Source: CAZYXO01 sp964651315 (GTDB lineage Bacteria; Bacillota_I; Bacilli_A; RF39; UBA660). Taken from it: 17,301 nt of DNA. The translations under genes were made by a program, and so were the position numbers. The notes beneath the pieces are model-generated. The model ran no database searches. It had not been told where the DNA came from and saw only the letters and a program-made list of their open reading frames with translations. The stretch is from the NCBI GenBank assembly GCA_964651315.1, contig CAZYXO010000015.1, positions 1-17,301 on the forward strand, given 5' to 3'. Below are positions 1 to 7,115 of this stretch, piece after piece (position 1 is the first letter of the stretch; each line of letters starts with the position of its first letter).

Positions 1-1035
1 TGGTGTTTTTGCCGTTTTTAATCTTAAATATGCTCCATAATATGTTGTGGTTGAATCCGTTCCTCCAGTACTGCCATTAGTTAATGGCCATGATGTACTT
101 GAATTTGTTGAACTTGTTCTATCACCGCAAAATATTCTATCCACTATATAACTTCTTGCTGTTGCATTTGCACTATTATCTATAAAAGTTGTTTTAAACC
201 ATGATTCAATAGTTGTTTTTGCAACACTGCTTTCACTCAATCCTTGTCTTAGTCCGATTGTATACATATACCCTACAGAAGCATTATTGTCATAATTGTC
301 ATACGAACTATTAAATGCGGATGAACCTATTCCATTTCCAGTTGATTCTGTTTTTTGATATATTAAACGTATTGAGCCATCACCATTTATTCTGACAATT
401 CTCCAAAAAATATCCTCATTTGAGAGATTTTTTCCAAACTTAATATAATTATAATTTGAATAACCTCTAAAATGGTAGCTTGTTCCATAGTCATCATTTA
501 TTTTAAACAATGTATTATAATAGGAATTAAGACTATCAGAATATGTACTCCAAGGTACTCCATCAGATAAAACAATTCCATTATTGCTCCATGTTGTCAT
601 CAAAAAAGTTTTAGTAGTGATTTCGCCAAATTTTATATTACATTTTGTAGGTTTAGTAACATTGTTTAAAATAAAATTAGTAAAATTGTAATTTATATAA
701 TCCCAATCTGATTTTTCAACAATATTAGGATCATCACACTCTGTTCCTTGATAATAATATCCACTTGAATTACTAGGAAAATCTGTTGCATTTGAATAAG
801 TACTAAGCCATGTATCTCCACTTTTATCTTGTAATTTTACTGCTATTTGAACATCTCCACTACTAAATGTACCAACTTTACCTTTTATTATATTATAAGA
901 ATTAGTCACTTCATAAAATGCATATGACTGATATATAAATAATGCTATAAAAAATAAAATTATTACTGATAAAAATATTATTATTTTACTTTTTTTATTT
1001 CTACTAAAAGCACTTAAACTTCTTATCTTTGGCAT
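1..1035 (-). CDS. Anchored surface protein, 5' part only (runs off the left edge)
   Basis: Reading the minus strand from ATG at 1035 gives 345 open codons without a stop down to base 1, so the 3' end is missing. A GGGAGAG ribosome site lies about 8 bases before the ATG. Residues 1-18 are basic (MPKIRSLSAFSRNKKSK), followed by a hydrophobic helix at about 19-36 and then YAFYEV. This order recalls the N-termini of TasA/CalY-type proteins processed by SipW-like peptidases. The rest is rich in Ser, Thr, Asn, Tyr and Gly, as expected outside the cell. It contains a segment FWRIVRINGDGSIRLIYQ, a motif that, from memory, recurs in secreted proteins of gut Firmicutes. Two well-spaced Cys (in TECDD and in TKCNIKF) could form a disulfide. 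The function is not known; adhesion or surface coat is an inference. Its promoter looks phase-variable (see 1137-1163). Confidence 0.8.
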   Translation of the reverse strand, partial: MPKIRSLSAFSRNKKSKIIIFLSVIILFFIALFIYQSYAFYEVTNSYNIIKGKVGTFSSGDVQIAVKLQDKSGDTWLSTYSNATDFPSNSSGYYYQGTECDDPNIVEKSDWDYINYNFTNFILNNVTKPTKCNIKFGEITTKTFLMTTWSNNGIVLSDGVPWSTYSDSLNSYYNTLFKINDDYGTSYHFRGYSNYNYIKFGKNLSNEDIFWRIVRINGDGSIRLIYQKTESTGNGIGSSAFNSSYDNYDNNASVGYMYTIGLRQGLSESSVAKTTIESWFKTTFIDNSANATARSYIVDRIFCGDRTSSTNSSTSWPLTNGSTGGTDSTTTYYGAYLRLKTAKTP

Positions 1036-1050
1036 CTTTTCATCTCTCCC

Positions 1051-1132
1051 ATAGTGGATAACTTCAGCCCCAAACGTATTTACTACTTAAGGCGAAGCCG
1101 AAAATTTGAATTTTTTATACACTATCCACTAT
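1051..1132 (-). promoter_or_regulatory. Structured 5' leader RNA of the surface protein
   Basis: Transcription from TATAAT at 1137-1142 should begin near 1130-1132. The first ten transcribed bases ATAGTGGATA (1132-1123) pair perfectly with TATCCACTAT (1060-1051), which ends exactly before the GGGAGAG ribosome site (1050-1044). Inside this outer stem, CTTCGCC (rc of 1091-1097) can pair with GGCTGAAG (rc of 1062-1069) with one bulged U. A local GGC-TTC-GCC hairpin competes with it. A closing stem at the 5' end next to the Shine-Dalgarno site resembles a riboswitch or protein-bound leader. No known class was recognised. Confidence 0.45.
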
Positions 1133-1136
1133 AGCC

Positions 1137-1163
1137 ATTATATAAAAGTTCCCCCCCAGTCAA
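1137..1163 (-). promoter_or_regulatory. Promoter with G7 tract in the spacer, candidate phase-variable switch
   Basis: On the minus strand there is TTGACT (1163-1158), then seven G (1157-1151), AACTTTTA and TATAAT (1142-1137). Both boxes are near consensus but the spacer is only 15 bases, and seven of those are a homopolymer. Slipped-strand change to G9 would restore the optimal 17. This is the same design as known homopolymer-spacer phase-variation promoters such as Bordetella fim and Neisseria opc. It drives the surface protein at 1-1035. That the tract really varies is inferred. Confidence 0.65.
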
Positions 1164-1175
1164 CAATTTTATTCC

Positions 1176-1206
1176 AAAAAAGTTATCAATTTTTGTTGAT
1201 AACTTT
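1176..1206 (-). terminator. Rho-independent terminator of the amidoligase gene
   Basis: On the minus strand the stem AAAGTTATCAA / TTGATAACTTT (1206-1196 with 1189-1179) has 11 perfect pairs, a 6-base loop and a T6 run. The 5' arm already includes two bases of the TAA stop codon (1207-1205). It insulates the surface-protein promoter, whose -35 box begins 13 bases further on. Confidence 0.8.
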
Positions 1207-2221
1207 ATTTTATTAATTTTCTTTCTAATTCTATATCTGAATTATTGTATAATTTACAATATTGTTTTATGAAATTATATTTATCGATATCATTTTGAAA
1301 TACTAAATCGCAAAATAATAATGCTTGTTCTAAATTATATTCGTTATATATTGAATCATCATTAATTAATTTATTATGTTTAAATTGATAATTTATATAA
1401 TCTTTATCTATTTCTTTATTAATAATACTTGATATTATTTTAACAACTAAATTAATATTATTCTGCCATACTACTTCATCTAATGTACCATTTGGTATTC
1501 TTACTTCTAATGTATTTCCTTTTTCTTTTCTTGTTTTTAAATATTTTATTCGATGAAGTGCTAAAGAATAAAATTTATAACAAGAGTTTTCATTATTATC
1601 TAGTAAAGCAAGACATATAGGTTCAATTAAATTATTGATTGAGTTTGTATTATTTATTATTTCTATTACTTCTTTTATTCTAATACTTTTAGCATATTTT
1701 AAAATATTATCACGTATTTTATCATCTTTATTACTATAAAAGTGATATAAAACTGGTTCATATAAAAGCCATAATTTTAAAAATGTTTTCCAGTATTCTA
1801 ATTTAGTACCAAAAATATGTGCTCCGATATGAAAGTGAGAGGCACATCTATAATCAATAATTCCCCCATTATTTTTAATATTTCTACACATTAATTTTAT
1901 TTCTTGCCATGATTTTGATTCATCACTTAAAATTCCCGAAACAATTTCTGCTCCACCTTTAATAGAAAATTCTTCTTTGTAAGTCCAAAAATCTTCCATA
2001 TTTTGTTTTCTTTCCACAGCAAAAAGTGGTAAAGCAAATCTTCCTTTACTAATTAATTTTGCTATATCACTTTTAGTTAAATTAGCAAATTCTAACTCAA
2101 TACCAAAAGTTAATTTTTTTAAGTCGCTATTTAGAGTATTACGATAAATCATATCCTGATTATTAATAATTCTAAATAAGTCTCTTAAATCTGTATTACT
2201 TAAACTACTTACTTTATTCAT
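1205..2221 (-). CDS. Amidoligase-family enzyme (ATP-grasp-like COOH-NH2 ligase)
   Basis: A 338-aa protein. Three blocks match the Amidoligase_2 family (PF12224), whose members are thought to form amide or isopeptide bonds. They are FGIELEF (about 39-45), the EEFSIKGGAEIVSG segment (about 83-96) matching the family's D-S-x-G-x-E-I-V-S block, SHFHIGAH (about 128-135), and EVRIPNGTLD near 239-248, with the Arg and Asn-Gly-Thr typical of the family. The substrate is unknown; relatives occur in phage, plasmid and peptide- or wall-modification settings. The open frame extends to a GTG at 2233, but ATG 2221 is preferred because AGAAAGTG lies about 9 bases before it. The promoter is not visible and probably lies in or beyond the N gap. 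The gene ends in a strong terminator, so it is not in one operon with the surface protein. Confidence 0.75.
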   Translation of the reverse strand: MNKVSSLSNTDLRDLFRIINNQDMIYRNTLNSDLKKLTFGIELEFANLTKSDIAKLISKGRFALPLFAVERKQNMEDFWTYKEEFSIKGGAEIVSGILSDESKSWQEIKLMCRNIKNNGGIIDYRCASHFHIGAHIFGTKLEYWKTFLKLWLLYEPVLYHFYSNKDDKIRDNILKYAKSIRIKEVIEIINNTNSINNLIEPICLALLDNNENSCYKFYSLALHRIKYLKTRKEKGNTLEVRIPNGTLDEVVWQNNINLVVKIISSIINKEIDKDYINYQFKHNKLINDDSIYNEYNLEQALLFCDLVFQNDIDKYNFIKQYCKLYNNSDIELERKLIK

Positions 2222-2255
2222 AATTATTAACACTTTCTAAAAAAAGAAATTAACT

Positions 2256-2355
2256 NNNNNNNNNNNNNNNNNNNNNNNNNNNNNNNNNNNNNNNNNNNNN
2301 NNNNNNNNNNNNNNNNNNNNNNNNNNNNNNNNNNNNNNNNNNNNNNNNNNNNNNN
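2256..2355. other. Assembly gap (100 N)
   Basis: Exactly 100 N, the usual placeholder for a scaffold join of unknown length. The order and distance between bases 1-2255 and 2356-17301 are not shown by the sequence itself. Confidence 0.98.
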
Positions 2356-2597
2356 CGTTCTCTTGTTAATCCAGCCATTACACGTGTTTCTCTATCATAA
2401 CCGTTTAGTACATCTTTATCTGTAATTAAACTTCTATCAGCGCCTTGACGTGCAAGTTCTTCGCCAGTTTTAAAATTCTTTTCTCTTGCTCTTTTTGCAA
2501 TTAATCTTTCTTTTTTTAATTTGTCCATTTCGGCTTTATATACAGCATATGCACGTGCACTTTTTGCATCCATTAATGGAACAGTATTTTTACTCAT
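2356..2597 (-). CDS. Unrecognised small basic protein, 3' part lost in the gap
   Basis: ATG at 2597 is preceded by AAGGGGGA 6 bases upstream, one of the best ribosome sites in the window, and by a strong promoter (2624-2652). Eighty codons are visible before the gap; any reading into the N run is meaningless. The chain is highly charged and helical, with a Lys/Arg/Glu-rich stretch at about 21-46 (AEMDKLKKERLIAKRAREKN) and then GEELARQGADRSLITDKDVLNGYDRE. No membrane segment or signal peptide is present. Arg is often coded by CGT, and GC is higher than in the neighbours, both fitting a well-expressed cytosolic or nucleic-acid-binding protein. I do not recognise the family. It lies 80 bases downstream of recG in the same direction but has its own promoter. 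Confidence 0.65.
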
Positions 2598-2623
2598 AAA
2601 AAATCCCCCTTCAATAGTTACTT

Positions 2624-2652
2624 ATTTTACAACAAATTTATTAGTATTTCAA
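2624..2652 (-). promoter_or_regulatory. SigA-type promoter of the small basic protein
   Basis: On the minus strand TTGAAA (2652-2647), a 17-base spacer and TAAAAT (2629-2624). The predicted leader is about 20 bases and contains the strong AAGGGGGA site. Confidence 0.7.
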
Positions 2653-2677
2653 CTAATTTTGGAAATTTGTTTAGTTT

Positions 2678-4660
2678 TTAATCTAAATTTTGGATATTTT
2701 TAATAATATTTTGATAAATTTCATTATTTTTGTAATCTCCATTACTAATAAATTCCATACTATCTTTTTTTGTTTGCATTAATATTTTATAATCTTCTTT
2801 AACATTTGCTAATTTAAAATTCATATCTCCACTTTGATTAATTCCAAATAAGTCACCTTGACCACGTAATGAAAAATCTTTTTCTGCAATATAAAAGCCA
2901 TCATTACTACTTTCCATAATTTTTAATCGTTCAATATTATAATCACTTATTAAATAACAAAAACTTTCGATATCACTTCGACCTACTCGACCACGTAATT
3001 GATGAAGCGTTGCTAAACCAAAACGTTCTGCATTAAAAATTATAATCATTGAAGCATTTTTAACATCAACACCAACTTCAATTACTGTAGTTGCAATTAA
3101 AATAGGTACTATTCCTTCTTTAAAATCATTCATTATTCCATCTTTTTCATTTTGTTTTAATTTGCCATGAATAATTTCAATTCTTAGTTTATTATTAAAA
3201 GCCATTAAGAACTTTTCTTTTAAAATATTTACACTTGTTAAATTATTTTCTTCTTCATCAATAATTGTAGGTGCTATAACATATATTTGATGACCTAATT
3301 TTATTTCTTCTAATACTTTATGTAATACTTCTTTAATATCACTATTTTTAAATACTTTTGTCGTAATAGGTATTCTTCCTACTGGTTTTGTTTTTATTAA
3401 AGATACATCTAAATCGCCATATAAAGTTAAAGCATATGTTCTTGGTATTGGTGTTGCACTTAAATAAAGTGAATCAGATAAAACATTTTTATTTTGTAAA
3501 TTACTTCTTTGTTTAACCCCAAAACGATGTTGTTCATCAGTAATAACTAAACCTAAATTATTAAATATAACATTATCACTTATTAATGAATGTGTTCCAA
3601 TTAATATATCTATTTCATTATTTAAAAGTCTTTTTTTAATATTATCTTTTTCTTTTTTAGTCATACTACCAATTATTAATTCTACAACTATATCGTAATC
3701 TTTTAATAAATTATTAATGTTTTTATAATGTTGGACTGCAAGTATTTCTGTAGGTGCCATAAAAGAACTTTGATAACCACTTAAATAATTAATATAGATA
3801 GCAATTATTGCTACTATTGTTTTACCACTTCCAACATCTCCTATAACTATTCGATTCATTTTCTTAGAACTTTTTAAATCATCTATTATATCTTTAATAC
3901 TAGTTAATTGGTCTATAGTTAGTTTAAATGGCAAATTATTTATTAATGTTTTTACTTTCTCACTATCAAATTGATGAATAATACCTGAACTTCTTTCATT
4001 TTCTAATTTTAAATAATTTATTTTAAACATAAAGAGAAATAATTCTTCATATATTAAATGTAATTTTGCTTCTTTGATATCTTTAGAACTTTTAGGATTA
4101 TGAATTTTTTTCATTGCATCTATTTTAGCAATAAAATTATATTCTTCAATTATATAATTAGGTAAATAAGAATCTATTTTGGGATTTAACATAATTGCTG
4201 AATTAATTAATTTACGAAGACCATTATTAGTAACTCCATCAATTAAATGATAAACTGGTTCTATTTCATTTTCAGTTAAATTAAATCTTATATCACTACA
4301 AGTAAATGTATTTTTATTAGTATTATATTTACCGATACAATAAATAATTGTTCCTGCACCCAATTTTTGTTTTAAAAATGCTCGATTATATATGACAACA
4401 TTTATTAATACATTATTAGCATTCATTTTAAAAGATAACTTATTAAAATTTTTTTTAATATAAAAAACATTGGCATTAGTTTCAATAATTCCACTTATTA
4501 CACAAGATATATCATCATAAACATTATTGATATTTTCTATTTTATAAGTATTATAACGATATGGATAATACGTTAATAAATCTTCGATAGTATTAATGTT
4601 TAATTTTTTTAATAACTTGATGTTCTTTTCACCAATTCCTTTTATATCGTTTATATTCAT
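2678..4660 (-). CDS. recG: ATP-dependent DNA helicase RecG
   Basis: A 660-aa superfamily 2 helicase that remodels stalled forks and branched DNA in recombination and repair. Order of parts: N-terminal wedge/OB region (about 1-240, starting with a helix-hairpin-like DIKGIGEKNIKLLKKL), Walker A GDVGSGKT (274-281), DEQH box followed by RFGVKQR (375-384), SATPIPRT (401-408) and motif VI HQLRGRVGR (553-561), then the C-terminal QGDLFG region. The length is close to the 682 aa of B. subtilis RecG, and all helicase motifs are intact. ATG 4660 has GAGGAAAT just upstream. In B. subtilis recG sits with rpmB and fatty-acid genes; that context is absent here. No clear terminator follows the TAA at 2678-2680. 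Confidence 0.97.
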   Translation of the reverse strand: MNINDIKGIGEKNIKLLKKLNINTIEDLLTYYPYRYNTYKIENINNVYDDISCVISGIIETNANVFYIKKNFNKLSFKMNANNVLINVVIYNRAFLKQKLGAGTIIYCIGKYNTNKNTFTCSDIRFNLTENEIEPVYHLIDGVTNNGLRKLINSAIMLNPKIDSYLPNYIIEEYNFIAKIDAMKKIHNPKSSKDIKEAKLHLIYEELFLFMFKINYLKLENERSSGIIHQFDSEKVKTLINNLPFKLTIDQLTSIKDIIDDLKSSKKMNRIVIGDVGSGKTIVAIIAIYINYLSGYQSSFMAPTEILAVQHYKNINNLLKDYDIVVELIIGSMTKKEKDNIKKRLLNNEIDILIGTHSLISDNVIFNNLGLVITDEQHRFGVKQRSNLQNKNVLSDSLYLSATPIPRTYALTLYGDLDVSLIKTKPVGRIPITTKVFKNSDIKEVLHKVLEEIKLGHQIYVIAPTIIDEEENNLTSVNILKEKFLMAFNNKLRIEIIHGKLKQNEKDGIMNDFKEGIVPILIATTVIEVGVDVKNASMIIIFNAERFGLATLHQLRGRVGRSDIESFCYLISDYNIERLKIMESSNDGFYIAEKDFSLRGQGDLFGINQSGDMNFKLANVKEDYKILMQTKKDSMEFISNGDYKNNEIYQNIIKNIQNLD

Positions 4661-4676
4661 ATTTCCTCACGTATAT

Positions 4677-4685
4677 ATTCTATCA
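4677..4685 (-). promoter_or_regulatory. Extended -10 promoter of recG
   Basis: On the minus strand TGATAGAAT (4685-4677): an extended -10 (TG-n-TAGAAT) without a convincing -35 box. It lies just after the terminator of the upstream ATPase and about 17 bases before the recG start. Confidence 0.5.
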
Positions 4686-4695
4686 TAGGAAATAG

Positions 4696-4722
4696 AAAAA
4701 AAGTAAAATTAAATTTACTTTT
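4696..4722 (-). terminator. Terminator of the DUF4143 ATPase gene
   Basis: On the minus strand AAAAGTAAA (4722-4714) pairs with TTTACTTTT (4707-4699) across a 6-base loop, giving a T7 run (4702-4696). The stop codon TAA (4717-4715) lies inside the 5' arm. Confidence 0.75.
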
Positions 4723-5908
4723 CGTCTTTTACAAGCCAATCTAAAACATTCATTTTTCTTATTCCATTATAATCCGTTTCTGGATCTAAATCCATCGTAA
4801 GTATATATTTAGGATAATGATCACTTATTGTTTGTAAGGAACTTAATTCTCTTTCTAAAGTACTTTCTTCTCTAGTAGTATAAGCTACTTGAAAATATTT
4901 TAATCCTTCTTTATTTTCTGCAACAAAATCTACTTCTTTATCGCCTATTTTTCCCACATATACTTTATATCCCTTTCTTATTAACTCTAAATAAACGACA
5001 TTTTCTAACATATGGCCAGCATCGATATTTTTTCTTCCTAATAAAGCATATCTCATAGCAATATCTGTAGCATAATACTTTTCTCCTGACTGTAAATATT
5101 GTTTCCCTTTAATATCGAATCGAGCAACTTTATTAAAAATAAAACTTTCTACTAAAGAATCTAAATAACTTTCTACTGTATGAGCAGATATAGGTCTTCC
5201 ATCAGATGTTAAAGTATCTGCTATTTTTTTTATTGATAATGAACTTCCAATACTAGAAAACATAAATTGAGCGATAGTTTTTAACATAAATGTATCCGCA
5301 ATATTTTTACGTTCAGAAATATCTTTAACTATTATTGTATTATATAAACTATCTAAATAAGCATCTATTTCATCTTCGGTAGTTAATTTCAAAGCATATG
5401 GAAAAGAACTGGAATTTATATATTTTAAATATATTTTTTCATCTGCTTCACTATTATAATAATTTATATATTCTCTAAAAGATAATGGATACATTTTTAT
5501 TTCTATATATCTACCAGATAAAAGTGTAGCAAGTTCTCCTGATAATAAGTAAGCATTAGAACCTGTTACATAAACATCAACATTCTTTTTTATATATAAT
5601 CCATCCACAGTTTTTTGAAATTCCTTTACATTTTGAACTTCATCTAAAAACACATAATATTTAGAATCATCTTTTAATAGATTATTAATATAAGTGTAAA
5701 GTTCCATATAACCACTAAAATTATAAATAGGATCTTCTAAATTTATCGATATTATGTGATCTTTTTTTATACCGTTAGTTAGTAAATGTTCGATATATAA
5801 TTGAAATAAAGTAGATTTACCACATCTTCTTATTCCAGTTATTACTTTTATTAAATCATGGTCTTTCCAATTTATTAATTGATTTAAATATTCTTCTCTT
5901 GGTATCAT
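4715..5908 (-). CDS. AAA ATPase with C-terminal DUF4143 domain (intact copy)
   Basis: A 397-aa protein of the AAA_14/DUF4143 family. Walker A is GIRRCGKST (about 25-33), Walker B VFLDEVQ (about 86-92) and a sensor-like VTGSNAYLLSGEL follows. The C-terminal DUF4143 part ends with KEVDFVAENKEGLKYFQVAY, the remains of a PD-(D/E)XK nuclease fold (E..D..V ... QV). The cellular role of the family is not established; copies are often multiple and mobile. An ATG at 5929 is in frame, but GAGGAGTG lies within that extension, 7 bases before ATG 5908, so 5908 is the likely start. It has its own promoter (5933-5961) and terminator, hence is a single-gene unit. A broken paralogue lies at 9421-10658. Confidence 0.9.
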   Translation of the reverse strand: MIPREEYLNQLINWKDHDLIKVITGIRRCGKSTLFQLYIEHLLTNGIKKDHIISINLEDPIYNFSGYMELYTYINNLLKDDSKYYVFLDEVQNVKEFQKTVDGLYIKKNVDVYVTGSNAYLLSGELATLLSGRYIEIKMYPLSFREYINYYNSEADEKIYLKYINSSSFPYALKLTTEDEIDAYLDSLYNTIIVKDISERKNIADTFMLKTIAQFMFSSIGSSLSIKKIADTLTSDGRPISAHTVESYLDSLVESFIFNKVARFDIKGKQYLQSGEKYYATDIAMRYALLGRKNIDAGHMLENVVYLELIRKGYKVYVGKIGDKEVDFVAENKEGLKYFQVAYTTREESTLERELSSLQTISDHYPKYILTMDLDPETDYNGIRKMNVLDWLVKDEK

Positions 5909-5932
5909 TAAATAACACTCCTCATACAAATT

Positions 5933-5961
5933 ATTATACTACATTTATAAAAATGATGCAA
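5933..5961 (-). promoter_or_regulatory. SigA-type promoter of the DUF4143 ATPase
   Basis: On the minus strand TTGCAT (5961-5956), a 17-base spacer and TATAAT (5938-5933). The -10 box lies 24 bases before ATG 5908, leaving a leader of about 18 bases that carries GAGGAGTG. This also supports 5908 as the start, because ATG 5929 would lie upstream of or at the transcript start. Confidence 0.75.
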
Positions 5962-6015
5962 TCTATTTCATTATTTTTATTATTTTATTGTAAATTTGCA
6001 ATTTATTTTATTTTT

Positions 6016-6537
6016 TTAAGAGAAAAACATACTTGCAAGAATATATGCCATAATTATTCCCGCAGCATCAGCAATTAATCCAACCCATAATGAGTATCTT
6101 ATTTTTGATACTTTAATACTACTATAATATAATGCGATTACATAAACAGTAGTATCAGTACATCCTTGAATTACGGAAGATAAATTGCCAATATAGGAAT
6201 CTGGTCCATATTTTCGCATTACTTCAGTTAAAATCGATAATGTAGCAGAACCACTAATTGGTCTTAAGATAGCCATTGGTACTGTTTCTAGTGGTACATG
6301 TAAAAAATTAAAAAATGGACGAGTAAAACCAAGTAAAAATTCGACAAAATTACTATTTAAAAATAAATTAATAGCAAAAACCATTCCAACTATAGCCGGA
6401 ACAATATTAAAAACAGTAATTAATCCATCTTTTGCTCCTACTAAAAATGAATCGTATATATTAACTTTTTTCTTAACACCATAACCGATAATTAACAAAA
6501 CAAATATTGGTAAAATTATATTGGAAATAACATTCAT
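6016..6537 (-). CDS. spmB: Spore maturation protein B
   Basis: A 173-aa membrane protein, close to the 178 aa of B. subtilis SpmB. Hallmarks are AILRPISGSATLSILTEV (about 89-106), GPDSYIGNLSSVIQGCTDTT and about five hydrophobic segments. It belongs to the nucleoside-recognition (Gate) membrane family. With SpmA it is needed for core dehydration of spores in B. subtilis; the exact transport role is unknown. It is last in dacB-spmA-spmB: its ATG overlaps the spmA stop codon as ATGA, so translation is coupled. No clear hairpin terminator follows the stop. SpmAB homologues also exist in non-spore-formers, so this alone does not prove sporulation. Confidence 0.93.
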   Translation of the reverse strand: MNVISNIILPIFVLLIIGYGVKKKVNIYDSFLVGAKDGLITVFNIVPAIVGMVFAINLFLNSNFVEFLLGFTRPFFNFLHVPLETVPMAILRPISGSATLSILTEVMRKYGPDSYIGNLSSVIQGCTDTTVYVIALYYSSIKVSKIRYSLWVGLIADAAGIIMAYILASMFFS

Positions 6538-7115
6538 ATTCTATTTTTCCTTCTAATTAGATAATCAATTGTAATAGCAGTAATACTTGAACAAAATGTA
6601 GCCATGACTGCTGGAATTATAATTATACTTGGATTACTACTTCCCATCATTGTTCGAAGTGCTAAAATAGTTGTAGGTACAACAGTAACTCCAGCCGTAT
6701 TTAAAACTAAAAAAGTAATCATTGGTGTTGATGCTGTATCTTTTTTGTCATTTATTTTTTGCAATTCTGTCATTGCTTTTAATCCAAATGGTGTTGCAGC
6801 ACTCCCAAGTCCCATCATATTTGCTGCTACATTACTAGCAATATAACCAAGTGCTTTATTATCTTTTGGAACACTCGGAAACAATTTTTTTAGAAGTGGA
6901 TATAAAAAATTAGAGAATTTGACAAGAATACCTGAGTCTTCTGCTATTTTCATTATTCCAGTCCATAATACAATTAAAGGCATGATATTCATAATGAGTT
7001 CAAAACCACTAGAAGCACTAGTTAAAATAGTATCATTTAATACTTCAAATTTACCAGTTATTAAAGAAAATATTATTCCGATAAATATCAAGAAAAACCA
7101 AATATAATTTACCAT
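6534..7115 (-). CDS. spmA: Spore maturation protein A
   Basis: A 193-aa membrane protein, nearly the size of B. subtilis SpmA (196 aa). Recognisable blocks are MVNYIW at the start, IVLWTGIMKIAEDSG, the conserved loop NVAANMMGLGSAATPFGLKAM (about 94-114) and PMITFLVLNTAGVTVVPTT. It acts with SpmB in the membrane of the developing spore in species where this was tested. The start codon overlaps the end of dacB by 7 bases (ATG at 7115, dacB stop at 7109-7111) and AAGGG lies about 10 bases before it. The gene ends with TGA within the spmB ATGA overlap. Confidence 0.94.
   Translation of the reverse strand: MVNYIWFFLIFIGIIFSLITGKFEVLNDTILTSASSGFELIMNIMPLIVLWTGIMKIAEDSGILVKFSNFLYPLLKKLFPSVPKDNKALGYIASNVAANMMGLGSAATPFGLKAMTELQKINDKKDTASTPMITFLVLNTAGVTVVPTTILALRTMMGSSNPSIIIIPAVMATFCSSITAITIDYLIRRKNRI

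Noticed and set aside
1051..1132. Invertible promoter segment bounded by ATAGTGGATA/TATCCACTAT
   Set aside because: The segment between the repeats is only about 62 bases, does not contain the promoter boxes, and no recombinase is nearby; RNA pairing explains the repeat better.
2250..2355. C-terminal part of the small basic protein read through the N run
   Set aside because: The reading frame cannot be known across unknown bases; only 2356-2597 is kept.
2655..2690. Possible terminator after recG
   Set aside because: Only a 5-bp TTTAG/CTAAA stem around the stop codon and no T-run afterwards on the minus strand.
2521..2703. 60-aa plus-strand open frame
   Set aside because: Antisense to the well-supported start of the small basic protein and the end of recG; no ribosome site of its own.
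5909..5929. Seven-residue N-terminal extension of the intact ATPase (ATG 5929)
   Set aside because: The GAGGAGTG ribosome site lies inside it and the predicted transcript start is at about 5926-5927.
5985..6004. ATTG-TAAATTTG-CAAT palindrome downstream of spmB
   Set aside because: The T-rich tail lies on the plus strand, where no gene ends; on the minus strand it is followed by A-rich sequence, so it does not work as the spmB terminator.
6604..7107. Two plus-strand open frames inside spmA
   Set aside because: Mirror-frame readings of spmA, which matches its family along the full length.
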